Below, in pieces: positions 37,681-50,900 of a stretch of 64,000 nucleotides of DNA. Origin of the DNA: Sanderia malayensis (lineage: Eukaryota; Cnidaria; Scyphozoa; Semaeostomeae; Pelagiidae); assembly GCA_013076295.1 (NCBI GenBank), contig RQOL01000792.1:1-64000 (forward strand). Direction: 5' to 3'. The number at the start of each line of letters is the position of its first letter. Within the stretch, counting starts at the first letter, position 1. Both the position numbers and the translations under genes were made by a program. The notes below the pieces were generated by a model. It did no database searches. It saw only the letters and a list, made by a program, of their open reading frames with translations, and was not told the DNA's origin.

Positions 37681-40600
37681 ACTTAGTTTCAACTGTAATA
37701 ACGTTAATTCATGTGCAAATAGTGTAAACGAATGTTAATATCACTGAAAATAAGCAAATGCATGCGTGTTTCAATTAGTTTCGGCTGCAAAAACGTGAAT
37801 TCAAGTGCAGTTAGTGTGAACGAATGTTAATATCACTGAAAACAAACAAATGCGCGTGTATTTTTCTTAGTTTCAACTGTAATAACGTGAATTCATGTGC
37901 AAATAGTGTGAACGAATGTTAATATCACTGAAAGCAAGCTAATCCATGTGTATTTCAATTAGTTTCAACTGTGAAAGCGTAGATTAATGTGCAATTAGTG
38001 TGAAAGAATGTTATAATCACTGAAAACAAGTAACTCCATGTGTATTTTATTTAGTTTCAGCTGTAATAACGTGAATTCATGTGCAAATAGTGTGAACGAA
38101 TGTTAATATCACTGAAAACAGGCAAATGCATGTGTATTTCACTTAGTTTCAACTGTAATAACGTGGATTTATGTGCAATTAGTGTGAACAAATGTTAATA
38201 TAACTCAAAACAAATAATTCCGTGTGTATTTTAATTAGTTTGCATTGTAATAACGTGAATTCATGTGGAAATAGTGTGAACAAATGTTAATATCACTGAA
38301 AACAAGCAAATGCATGTGTATTTCAATTAGTTTCGGCGGCAAAAACGTGAATACATTTGCAATTAGTGTGAACGAATGTTAATATCACTGAAAACAATTA
38401 GTTGCATGTGTATTTTATTTAGTTTGCACTGTACTAACGTGAAGTCATGTGCAATTAGTGTCAACGAATGTTAATATCACTGAAAATAAGCCAATGCATG
38501 TGTATTTGACTTAATTTCAACTGTAATAACGTGGATTCATGTGGAAATAGTGTGAACGAATGTTAATATCACTGAAAATAAGCAAATGCATGCGTGTTTC
38601 AATTAGTTTCGGCTGCAAAAACGTGAATTCAAGTGCAGTTAGTGTGAACGAATGTTAATATCACTGAAAACAAACAAATGCGCGTGTATTTTTCTTAGTT
38701 TCAACTGTAATAACGTGAATTCATGTGCAAATAGTGTGAACGATTGTTAATATCACTGAAAGCAAGCTAATCCATGTGTATTTCAATTAGTTTCAACTGT
38801 AAAAGCGTAGATTAATGTGCAATTAGTGTGAAAGAATGTTATAATCACTGAAAACAGGCAATTGCATGTGTATTTCACTTAGTTTCAACTGTAATAACGT
38901 GGATTTATGTGCAATTAGTCTGAACGAATGTTAATATATCTCAAAACAAATAATTCCATGTGTATTTTAATTAGTTTGCATTGTAATAACGTGAATTCAT
39001 GTGGAAATAGTGTGAATAAATGTTAATATCACTGAAAACAAGCAAATGCATGTGTATTTCACTTAGTTTCAACTGTAATAACGTTAACTCATGTGCAAAT
39101 AGTGTAAACGAATGTTAATATCACTGAAAATAAGCAAATGCACGTGTATTTCAATTAGTTTCGGCTGCAAAAACGTGAATTCATATGCAATTAGCGTGAA
39201 CGAATGCTAATATCACTCCAAACAAGTAATTGCATGTGTACTTTACTTAGTTTCGGCTGTAATAACGTTAATTCATGTGCAAATAGTGTGAACGAATGTT
39301 AATATCACTGAAAACAAGCAAATGCATGTGTATTTCAATTAGTTTCAACTGTAATAGCGTGGATTCGTGTGCAATAAGTGTGAACGAATATTAATATCAC
39401 TCAAAACAAGAACTTCCATGTGTATTTTACTTAATTTGCACTGTATTAACGTGAAGTCATGTGCAATTAGTGTCAACGAATGTTAATATCACTAAAAACA
39501 AGCCACGGCATGTGTATTTGCCTTAATTTCAACTACAATAACGTGGATTCATGTGGAAATAGTGTGAACGAAGGTAATCTCACTGAAAACAAGCTAATCC
39601 ATGTGCATTTCACTTAGTTTCAACTGTAATAACGTTAATTCATGTGCAAATAGTGTAAACGAATGTTAATATCACTGAAAATAAGCAAATGCATGCGTGT
39701 TTCAATTAGTTTCGGCTGCAAAAACGTGAATTCAAGTGCAGTTAGTGTGAACGAATGTTAATATCACTGAAAACAAACAAATGCGCGTGTATTTTTCTTA
39801 GTTTCAACTGTAATAACGTGAATTCATGTGCAAATAGTGTGAACGAATGTTAATATCACTGAAAGCAAGCTAATCCATGTGTATTTCAATTAGTTTCAAC
39901 TGTGAAAGCGTAGATTAATGTGCAATTAGTGTGAAAGAATGTTATAATCACTGAAAACAAGTAACTCCATGTGTATTTTATTTAGTTTCAGCTGTAATAA
40001 CGTGAATTCATGTGCAAATAGTGTGAACGAATGTTAATATCACTGAAAACAGGCAAATGCATGTGTATTTCACTTAGTTTCAACTGTAATAACGTGGATT
40101 TATGTGCAATTAGTGTGAGCAAATGTTAATATAACTCAAAACAAATAATTCCGTGTGTATTTTAATTAGTTTGCATTGTAATAACGTGAATTCATGTGGA
40201 AATAGTGTGAACAAATGTTAATATCACTGAAAACAAGCAAATGCATGTGTATTTCAATTAGTTTCGGCGGCAAAAACGTGAATACATTTGCAATTAGTGT
40301 GAACGAATGTTAATATCACTGAAAACAATTAGTTGCATGTGTATTTTATTTAGTTTGCACTGTACTAACGTGAAGTCATGTGCAATTAGTGTCAACGAAT
40401 GTTAATATCACTGAAAATAAGCCAATGCATGTGTATTTGACTTAATTTCAACTGTAATAACGTGGATTCATGTGGAAATAGTGTGAACGAATGTTAATAT
40501 CACTGAAAATAAGCAAATGCATGCGTGTTTCAATTAGTTTCGGCTGCAAAAACGTGAATTCAAGTGCAGTTAGTGTGAACGAATGTTAATATCACTGAAA

Positions 40601-41480
40601 ACAAACAAATGCGCGTGTATTTTTCTTAGTTTCAACTGTAATAACGTGAATTCATGTGCAAATAGTGTGAACGATTGTTAATATCACTGAAAGCAAGCTA
40701 ATCCATGTGTATTTCAATTAGTTTCAACTGTAAAAGCGTAGATTAATGTGCAATTAGTGTGAAAGAATGTTATAATCACTGAAAACAGGCAATTGCATGT
40801 GTATTTCACTTAGTTTCAACTGTAATAACGTGGATTTATGTGCAATTAGTCTGAACGAATGTTAATATATCTCAAAACAAATAATTCCATGTGTATTTTA
40901 ATTAGTTTGCATTGTAATAACGTGAATTCATGTGGAAATAGTGTGAATAAATGTTAATATCACTGAAAACAAGCAAATGCATGTGTATTTCACTTAGTTT
41001 CAACTGTAATAACGTTAACTCATGTGCAAATAGTGTAAACGAATGTTAATATCACTGAAAATAAGCAAATGCACGTGTATTTCAATTAGTTTCGGCTGCA
41101 AAAACGTGAATTCATATGCAATTAGCGTGAACGAATGCTAATATCACTCCAAACAAGTAATTGCATCTGTACTTTACTTAGTTTCGGCTGTAATAACGTT
41201 AATTCATGTGCAAATAGTGTGAACGAATGTTAATATCACTGAAAACAAGCAAATGCATGTGTATTTCAATTAGTTTCAACTGTAATAGCGTGGATTCGTG
41301 TGCAATAAGTGTGAACGAATATTAATATCACTCAAAACAAGAACTTCCATGTGTATTTTACTTAATTTGCACTGTATTAACGTGAAGTCATGTGCAATTA
41401 GTGTCAACGAATGTTAATATCACTAAAAACAAGCCACGGCATGTGTATTTGCCTTAATTTCAACTACAATAACGTGGATT
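37620..41480 (+). repeat. Tandem duplication, 1931 bp (21 monomers)
   Basis: Two copies meet at about 39,526-39,550. AGCTAATCCATGTGCATTTC lies at 37,661 and 39,592, TTTCGGCGG at 38,331 and 40,262, and GAATGCTAATATC near 39,203 and 41,134, always 1931 bp apart (21 x 92 minus 1, with one 91-bp monomer per unit). Over about 1.87 kb I see only two base differences: GTGTGAAC against GTGTGAGC (about 40,116), and GCATGTGTAC against GCATCTGTAC (about 41,166). Both copies share the private variant AATATATCTCAAAAC (38,933 and 40,864), where blocks B and C read AATATAACTCAAAAC. Confidence 0.88.
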
Positions 41481-44400
41481 CGTGTGGAAATAGTGTGAAC
41501 GAAGGTAATCTCACTGAAAAGAAACAAATCCATGTGCATTTCACTTAGTTTCAACTGTAATAACGTTAATTCATGTGCAAATAGTGTAAACGAATGTTAA
41601 TATCACTGAAAATAAGCAAATGCATGTGTGTTTTAATTAGTTTCGGCTGCAAAAACGTGAATTCATTTGCAATTAGTGTTAACGAATGTAAATATCACTG
41701 AGAACAAGTAATTGCATGTGTATTTTATTTAGTTTGCACTGTACTAACGTGATGTCATGTGCAATTAGTGTCAACGAATGTTAATATCACTGAAAACAAG
41801 CCAATGCATGTGTATTTGACTTAATTTCAACTACAATAACGTGCATTGATATGGAAATAGTGTGAACGAAGGTAATCTCATTGAAAACAAGCAAATCCAT
41901 CTGTATTTCACTTAGTTTCAACTGTAATATCGTGGATTTATGTGCAATTAGTGTAGACGAATGTTAATATCACTGAAAACAAGCATATGCTTGTGTATTT
42001 CACTTAGATTCAGCTGTAATAACGTGAATCCATGGGCAATTAGTGTCAACCAATTTTAATATCACTGAAAACAAGCACATGCATGTGTATTTCACTTAGT
42101 TTCAACTGCAATAACGTGGATTCATGTGCAATTAGCGTGAACGAATGTTAATATGACTCAAAACAAAAAATTGCATGTGTACTTTACTTAGTTTCAGCTG
42201 TAATAACGTTAATTCGTGTGCAAATAGTGTGAACGAATGTTAATATCACTGAAAACAAGCAAATGCATGTGTATTTTATTTAGTTTGCACTGTACTAACG
42301 TGAAGGCATGTGCAATTAGTGTCAACGAATGTTAATATCACTGAAAACAAGCCAATCCATGTGTATTTTACTTAGTTTCAGCCATAATATTGGGATTTGA
42401 TGTGCCAGTAGTGTGAACGAAAATTGATAGCACTGAAAAAAAAAATGCATGTGTATTTTACTTAGTTCCAACTGCAATAACGTGAATTCAAGAGCAGTTA
42501 GTGTGAACGAATGTTAATATCACTGAAAACAGGCAAATGCATGTGTATTTCACTTAGTTTCAACTGTAATAACGTGGATTTATGTGCAATTAGTGTGAAC
42601 AAATGTTAATATAACTCAAAACAAGCACATGCATGTGTATTTCACTTAGTTTCAACTGCAATAACGTGGATTCATGTGCAATTAGCGTGAACGAATGTTA
42701 ATATCACTCAAAACAAAAAATTGCATGGGTACTTTACTTAGTTTCAGCTGTAATAACGTAAATTCATGTGCAAATAGTGTGAACGAATGTTAATATCACT
42801 GAAAACAAGCAAATGCATGTTTATTTCCATTAGTTTCAACTGTAATAGCGTGGATTCGGGTGCAATTAGTGTGAACGAATGTTAATATCACTCAAAACAA
42901 GAACTTCCATGTGTATTTTACTTAGTTTCAGCCATAATATTGGGATTTCATCTGCCAGTAGTGTGAACGAAAATTGATATCACTGAAAAGAAAAAAATGC
43001 ATGTGTATTTTACTTAGTTCCAACTGCAATAACGTGAATTAAAGTGCAGTTAGTGTGAACGAATGTTAATATCACTGAAAACAAACAAATGCGCGTGTAT
43101 TTTTCTTAGTTTCAACTGTAATAACGTGAATTCATGTGCAAATAGTGTGAACGAATGTTAATATCACTGAAAGCAAGCTAATCCATGTGTATTTCAATTA
43201 GTTTCAACTGTGAAAGCGTAGATTAATGTGCAATTAGTGTTAAGGAATGTTATAATCACTGAAAACAAGTAATTGCATGTGTATTTTATTTAGTTTCAGC
43301 TGTAATAACGTGAATTCATGTGCAATTAGTGTGAACGAATGTTAATATCACTGAAAACAGGCAAATGCATGTGTATTTCACTTAGTTTCAACTGTAATAA
43401 CGTGGATTTATGTGCAATTAGTGTGAACGAATGTAAATACCACTGAGAACAAGTAATTGCATGTGTATTTTATTTAGTTTGCACTGTACTAACGTGATGT
43501 CATGTGCAATTAGTGTCAACGAATGTTAATATCACTGAGAACAAGTAATTGCATGTGTATTTCACTTAGTTTCAACTGTAATAACGTGGATTTATGTGCA
43601 ATTAGTGTAGACGAATGTTAACATCACTGAAAACAAGCACATGCATGTGTATTTCACTTAGTTTCAACTGCAATAACGTGGATTCATGTGCAATTAGCGG
43701 GAACGAATGTTAATATCACTCAAAACAAAAAATTGCATGGGTACTTTACTTAGTTTCAGCTGTAATAACGTAAATTCATGTGCAAATAGTGTGAACGAAT
43801 GTTAATATCACTGAAAACAAGCAAATGCATGTTTATTTCCATTAGTTTCAACTGTAATAGCGTGGATTCGGGTGCAATTAGTGTGAACGAATGTTAATAT
43901 CACTCAAACAAGAACTTCCATGTGTATTTACTTAGTTTCAGCCATAATATTGGGATTTCAACTGCCAGTAGTGTGAACGAAAATTGATATCACTGAAAAG
44001 AAAAAAATGCATGTGTATTTTACTTAGTTCCAACTGCAATAACGTGAATTAAAGTGCAGTTAGTGTGAACGAATGTTAATATCACTGAAAACAAACAAAT
44101 GCGCGTGTATTTTTCTTAGTTTCAACTGTAATAACGTGAATTCATGTGCAAATAGTGTGAACGAATGTTAATATTACTGAAAGCAAGCTAATCCATGTGT
44201 ATTTCAATTAGTTTCAACTGTGAAAGCGTAGATTAATGTGCAATTAGTGTTAAGGAATGTTATAATCACTGAAAACAAGTAATTGCATGTGTATTTTACT
44301 TAGTTTCAGCTGTAATAACGTGAATTCATGTGCAATTAGTGTGAACGAATGTTAATATCACTGAGAACAAGTAATTGCATGTGTATTTCACTTAGTTTCA

Positions 44401-44935
44401 ACTGTAATAACGTGGATTTATGTGCAATTAGTGTAGACGAATGTTAAAATCCCTGAAAACAAGCACATGCATGTGTATTTCACTTAGTTTCAACTGCAAT
44501 AACGTGGATTCATGTGCAATTAGCGGGAACGAATGTTAATATCACTCAAAACAAAAAATTGCATGGGTACTTTACTTAGTTTCGGCTGTAATAACGTAAA
44601 TTTATGTGCAAATAGTGTGAACGAATGTTAATATCACTGAGAACAAGCAAATGCATGTTTATTTCCATTAGTTTCAACTGTAATAGCGTGGATTCGGGTG
44701 CAATTAGTGTGAACGAATGTAAATATCACTCAAAACAAGAACTTCCATGTGTATTTTACTTAGTTTCAGCCATAATATTGGGATTTCATCTGCCAGTAGT
44801 GTGAACGAAAATTGATATCACTGAAAAGAAAAAAATGCATGTGTATTTTACTTAGTTCCAACTGCAATAACGTGAATTAAAGTGCAGTTAGTGTGAACGA
44901 ATGTTAATATCACTGAAAACAAACAAATGCGTGTG

Positions 44936-47900
44936 TATTATTCTTAGTTTCAACTGTGATAACGTGAATTCATGTGCAAATAGTGTGAACGAATGTGAAT
45001 ATCACTGAAAGCAAGCTAATCCATGTGTATTTCAATTAGTTTCAACTGGAAAAACGTAGATTAATGTGCAATTAGTGTGAAAGAATGTTATAATTATTGA
45101 AAACAAGTATTTGCATGTGTATTTTATTTAGTTTCAACTGTAATAACGTGAACTCATGTGCAATTAGTGTGAACGAATGTTAATATCACTGAGAACAAGT
45201 AATTGCATGTGTATTTCACTTAGTTTCAACTGCAATAACGTGGATTTATGTGCAATTAGTGTAGACGAATGTTAAAATCACTGAAAACAAGCACATGCAT
45301 GTGTATTTCACTTAGTTTCAACTGCAATAACGTGGATTCATGTGCAATTAGCGTGAACGAATGTTAATATCACTCAAAACAAAAAATTGCATGTGTACTT
45401 TACTTAGTTTCAGCTGTAATAACGTAAATTCATGTGCAAATAGTGTGAATGAATGTTAATATCACTGAAAACAAGCAAATGCATGTTTATTTCAATTAGT
45501 TTCAACTGTAATAGCGTGGATTCGTGTGCAATTAGTGTGAACGAATGTTAATATCACTCAAAACAAGAACTTCCATGTGTATTTACATAGTTTCAGCCAT
45601 AATATTGGGATTTCATCTGCCAGTAGTGTGAACGAAAATTGATATCACTGAAAAGAAAAAAATGCATGTGTATTTTACTTAGTTCCAACTGCAATAACAT
45701 GAATTAAAGTGCAGTTAGTGTGAACGAATGTTAATATCACTGAAAACAAACAAATGCGCGTGTATTTTTCTTAGTTTCAACTGTAATAACGTGAATTCAT
45801 GTGCAAATAGTGTGAACGAATGTTAATATCACTGAAAGCAAGCTAATCCATGTGTATTTCAATTAGTTTCAACTGTGAAAGCGTAGATTAATGTGCAATT
45901 AGTGTGAAAGAATGTTATAATCACTGAAAACAAGTAATTGAATGTGTATTTTATTTAGTTTCAGCTGTAATAACGTGAATTCATGTGCAATTAGTGTGAA
46001 CGAATGTTAATATCACTGAAAACAGGCAAATGCATGTGTATTTCACTTAGTTTCAACTGTAATAACGTGGATTTATGTGCAATTAGTGTAAACAAATGTT
46101 AATATAACTCAAAACAAATAATTCCATGTGTATTTTAATTAGTTTGCATTGTAATAACGTGAATTCTTGTGGAAATAGTGTGAACAAATGTTAATATCAC
46201 TGAAAACAAGCAAATGCATGTGTATTTCAATTAGTTTCGGCTGCAAAAACGTGAATACATTTGCAATTAGTGTGAACGAATGTTAATATCATTGAAAACA
46301 ATTAATTGCATGTGTATTTTATTTAGTTTGCACTGTACTAACATGAAGTCATGTGCAATTAGTGTCAACGAATGTTAATATCACTGAAAATAAGCAAATG
46401 CATGTGTGTTTCAATTAGTTTCGGCTGCAAAAACGTGAATTCATATGCAATTAGTGTGAACGAATGTAAATATCACTGAGAACAAGTAATTGCATGTGTA
46501 TTTTATTTAGTTTGCACTGTACTAACGTGATGTCATGTGCAATTAGTGTCAACGAATGTTAATATCACTGAGAACAAGTAATTGCATGTGTATTTCACTT
46601 AGTTTCAGCTGTAATAACGTGGATTTATGTGCAATTAGTGTAGACGAATGTTAACATCACTGAAAACAAGCACATGCATGTGTATTTCACTTAGTTTCAA
46701 CTGCAATAACGTGGATTCATGTGCAATTAGCGGGAACGAATGTTAATATCACTCAAAACAAAAAATTGCATGGGTACTTTACTTAGTTTCAGCTGTAATA
46801 ACGTAAATTCATGTGCAAATAGTGTGAACGAATGTTAATATCACTGAAAACAAGCAAATGCATGTTTATTTCCATTAGTTTCAACTGTAATAGCGTGGAT
46901 TCGGGTGCAATTAGTGTGAACGAATGTTAATATCACTCAAAACAAGAACTTCCATGTGTATTTTACTTAGTTGCAGCCATAATATTGGGATTTCATCTGC
47001 CAGTAGTGTGAACGAAAATTGATATCACTGAAAAGAAAAAAATGCATGTGTATTTTACTTAGTTCCAACTGCAATAACGTGAATAAAGTGCAGTTAGTGT
47101 GAACGAATGTTAATATCACTGAAAACAAACAAATGCGCGTGTATTTTTCTTAGTTTCAACTGTAATAACGTGAATTCATGTGCAAATAGTGTGAACGAAT
47201 GTTAATATCACTGAAAGCAAGCTAATCCATGTGTATTTCAATTAGTTTCAACTGTGAAAGCGTAGATTAATGTGCAATTAGTGTTAAGGAATGTTATAAT
47301 CACTGAAAACAAGTAATTGCATGTGTATTTTACTTAGTTTCAGCTGTAATAACGTGAATTCATGTGCAATTAGTGTGAACGAATGTTAATATCACTGAAA
47401 ACAGGCAAATGCATGTGTATTTCACTTAGTTTCAACTGTAATAACGTGGATTTATGTGCAATTAGTGTGAACAAATGTTAATATAACTCAAAACAAATAA
47501 TTCCATGTGTATTATTCTTAGTTTCAACTGTGATAACGTGAATTCATGTGCAAATAGTGTGAACGAATGTGAATATCACTGAAAGCAAGCTAATCCATGT
47601 GTATTTCAATTAGTTTCAACTGGAAAAGCGTAGATTAATGTGCAATTAGTGTGAAAGAATGTTATAATCATTGAAAACAAGTATTTGCATGTGTATTTTA
47701 TTTAGTTTCAACTGTAATAACGTGAACTCATGTGCAATTAGTGTGAACGAATGTTAATATAACTCAAAACAATAATTCCATGTGTATTTAATTAGTTTGC
47801 ATTGTAATAACGTGAATTCTTGTGGAAATAGTGTGAACAAATGTTAATATCACTGAAAACAAGCAAATGCATGTGTATTTCAATTAGTTTCGGCTGCAAA

Positions 47901-50900
47901 AACGTGAATACATTTGCAATTAGTGTGAACGAATGTTAATATCATTGAAAACAATTAATTGCATGTGTATTTATTTAGTTTGCACTTACTAACATGAAGT
48001 CATGTGCAATTAGTGTCAACGAATGTTAATATCACTGAAAATAAGCAAATGCATGTGTATTTGACTTAATTTCAACTACAATAACGTGAATTCATGTGGA
48101 AATAGTGTGAACGAAGGTAATCTCACTGAAAACAAGCAAACCCATGTGTATTTCACTTAGTTTCAACTGTAATAACGTTAATTCATGTGCAAATAGTGTG
48201 AACGAATTTTAATATCACTGAAAACAAGCCAATGGATGTGTATTTGACTTAATTTCAACTACAATAAAGTGGGTTCATGTGGAAATAGTGTGAACGAAGG
48301 TAATCTCACTGAAAACAAGCAAACCCATGTGTATTTCACTTAGTTTCAACTGTAATAACGTTAATTCATGTGCAAATAGTGTGAACGAATGTTAATATCA
48401 CTGAAAACAAGCCAATGGATGTGTATTTGACTTAATTTCAACTACAATAACGTGGATTCATGTGGAAATAGTGTGAACGAAGGTAATCTCACTGAAAACA
48501 AGCTAATCCATGTGCATTTCACTTAGTTTCAACTGTAATAACTTTAATTCATGTGCAAATAGTGTAAACGAATGTTAATATCACTGAAAATAAGCAAATG
48601 CATGCGTGTTTCAATTAGTTTCGGCTGGAAAAACGTGAATTCAAGTGCAGTTAGTGTGAACGAATGTTAATATCACTGAAAACAAACAAATGCGCGTGTA
48701 TTTTTCTTAGTTTCAACTGTAATAACGTGAATTCATGTGCAAATAGTGTGAACGAATGTTAATATCACTGAAAGCAAGCTAATCCATGTGTATTTCAATT
48801 AGTTTCAACTGTGAAAGCGTAGATTAATGTGCAATTAGTGTGAAAGAATGTTATAATCACTGAAAACAAGTAATTCCATGTGTATTTTATTTAGTTTCAG
48901 CGTTAATAACGTGAATTCATGTGCAAATAGTGTGAACAAATGTTAATATCACTGAAAACAAGCAAATGCATGTGTATTTCAATTAGTTTCGGCTGCAAAA
49001 ACGTGAATACATTTGCAATTAGTGTGAACGAATGTTAATATCATTGAAAACAATTAATTGCATGTGTATTTTATTTAGTTTGCACTGTACTAACGTGAAG
49101 TCATGTGCAATTAGTGTCAACGAATGTTAATATCACTGAAAATAAGCCAATGCATGTGTATTTGACTTAATTTCAACTACAATAATGTGGATTCATGTGG
49201 AAATAGTGTGAACGAAGGTAATCTCACTGAAAACAAGCAAACCCATGTGTATTTCACTTAGTTTCAACTGTAATAACGTTAATTCATGTGCAAACAGTGT
49301 GAACGAATGTTAATATCACTGAAAACAAGCCAATGGATGTGTATTTGACTTAATTTCAACTACAATAAAGTGGGTTCATGTGGAAATAGTGTGAACGACG
49401 GTAATCTCACTGAAAACAAGCAAACCCATGTGTATTTCACTTAGTTTCAACTGTAATAACTTTAACTCATGTGCAAATAGTGAAAACGAATGTTAATGTC
49501 ACTGAAAATAAGCAAATGCATGTGTATTTGACTTAATTTCAACTACAATAACGTGGATTCATGTGGAAATAGTGTGAACGAAGGTAATCTCACTGAAAAC
49601 AAGCAAACCCATGTGTATTTCACTTAGTTTCAACTGTAATAACCTTAATTCATGTGCAAATAGTGTGAACGAATGTTAATATCACTGAAAACAAGCCAAT
49701 GGATGTGTATTTGACTTAATTTCAACTACAATAACGTGGATTCATGTGGAAATAGTGTGAACGAAGGTAATCTCACTGAAAACAAGCTAATCCATGTGCA
49801 TTTCACTTAGTTTCAACTGTAATAACGTTAATTCATGTGCAAATAGTGTAAACGAATGTTAATATCACTGAAAATAAGCAAATGCATGCGTGTTTCAATT
49901 AGTTTCGGCTGCAAAAACGTGAATTCAAGTGCAGTTAGTGTGAACGAATGTTAATATCACTGAAAACAAACAAATGCGCGTGTATTTTTCTTAGTTTCAA
50001 CTGTAATAACGTGAATTCATGTGCAAATAGTGTGAACGAATGTTAATATCACTGAAAGCAAGCTAATCCATGTGTATTTCAATTAGTTTCAACTGTGAAA
50101 GCGTAGATTAATGTGCAATTAGTGTGAAAGAATGTTATAATCACTGAAAACAAGTAACTCCATGTGTATTTTATTTAGTTTCAGCTGTAATAACGTGAAT
50201 TCATGTGCAAATAGTGTGAACGAATGTTAATATCACTGAAAACAGGCAAATGCATGTGTATTTCACTTAGTTTCAACTGTAATAACGTGGATTTATGTGC
50301 AATTAGTGTGAACAAATGTTAATATAACTCAAAACAAATAATTCCGTGTGTATTTTAATTAGTTTGCATTGTAATAACGTGAATTCATGTGGAAATAGTG
50401 TGAACAAATGTTAATATCACTGAAAACAAGCAAATGCATGTGTATTTCAATTAGTTTCGGCGGCAAAAACGTGAATACATTTGCAATTAGTGTGAACGAA
50501 TGTTAATATCACTGAAAACAATTAGTTGCATGTGTATTTTATTTAGTTTGCACTGTACTAACGTGAAGTCATGTGCAATTAGTGTCAACGAATGTTAATA
50601 TCACTGAAAATAAGCCAATGCATGTGTATTTGACTTAATTTCAACTGTAATAACGTGGATTCATGTGGAAATAGTGTGAACGAATGTTAATATCACTGAA
50701 AATAAGCAAATGCATGCGTGTTTCAATTAGTTTCGGCTGCAAAAACGTGAATTCAAGTGCAGTTAGTGTGAACGAATGTTAATATCACTGAAAACAAACA
50801 AATGCGCGTGTATTTTTCTTAGTTTCAACTGTAATAACGTGAATTCATGTGCAAATAGTGTGAACGATTGTTAATATCACTGAAAGCAAGCTAATCCATG

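Larger units (their letters stand above)
32806..43420 (+). repeat. Block A, about 10.6 kb, duplicated as block B
   Basis: Block A shares monomer order and rare variants with block B (44,936-53,610). Landmark spacing is 12,130 bp at the left end (TATTATTCTTAG at 32,806 and 44,936), 12,124 bp in the middle (TTTCAGCGTTAATAACG at 36,771 and 48,895; TTTCGGCGG at 38,331 and 50,455), and 10,193 bp to the right (TGAAGGCATG at 42,301 and 52,494). The change from 12,124 to 10,193 is the 1931-bp tandem duplication present only in A. The small 6-bp drift comes from single-base deletions in B. Confidence 0.8.
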
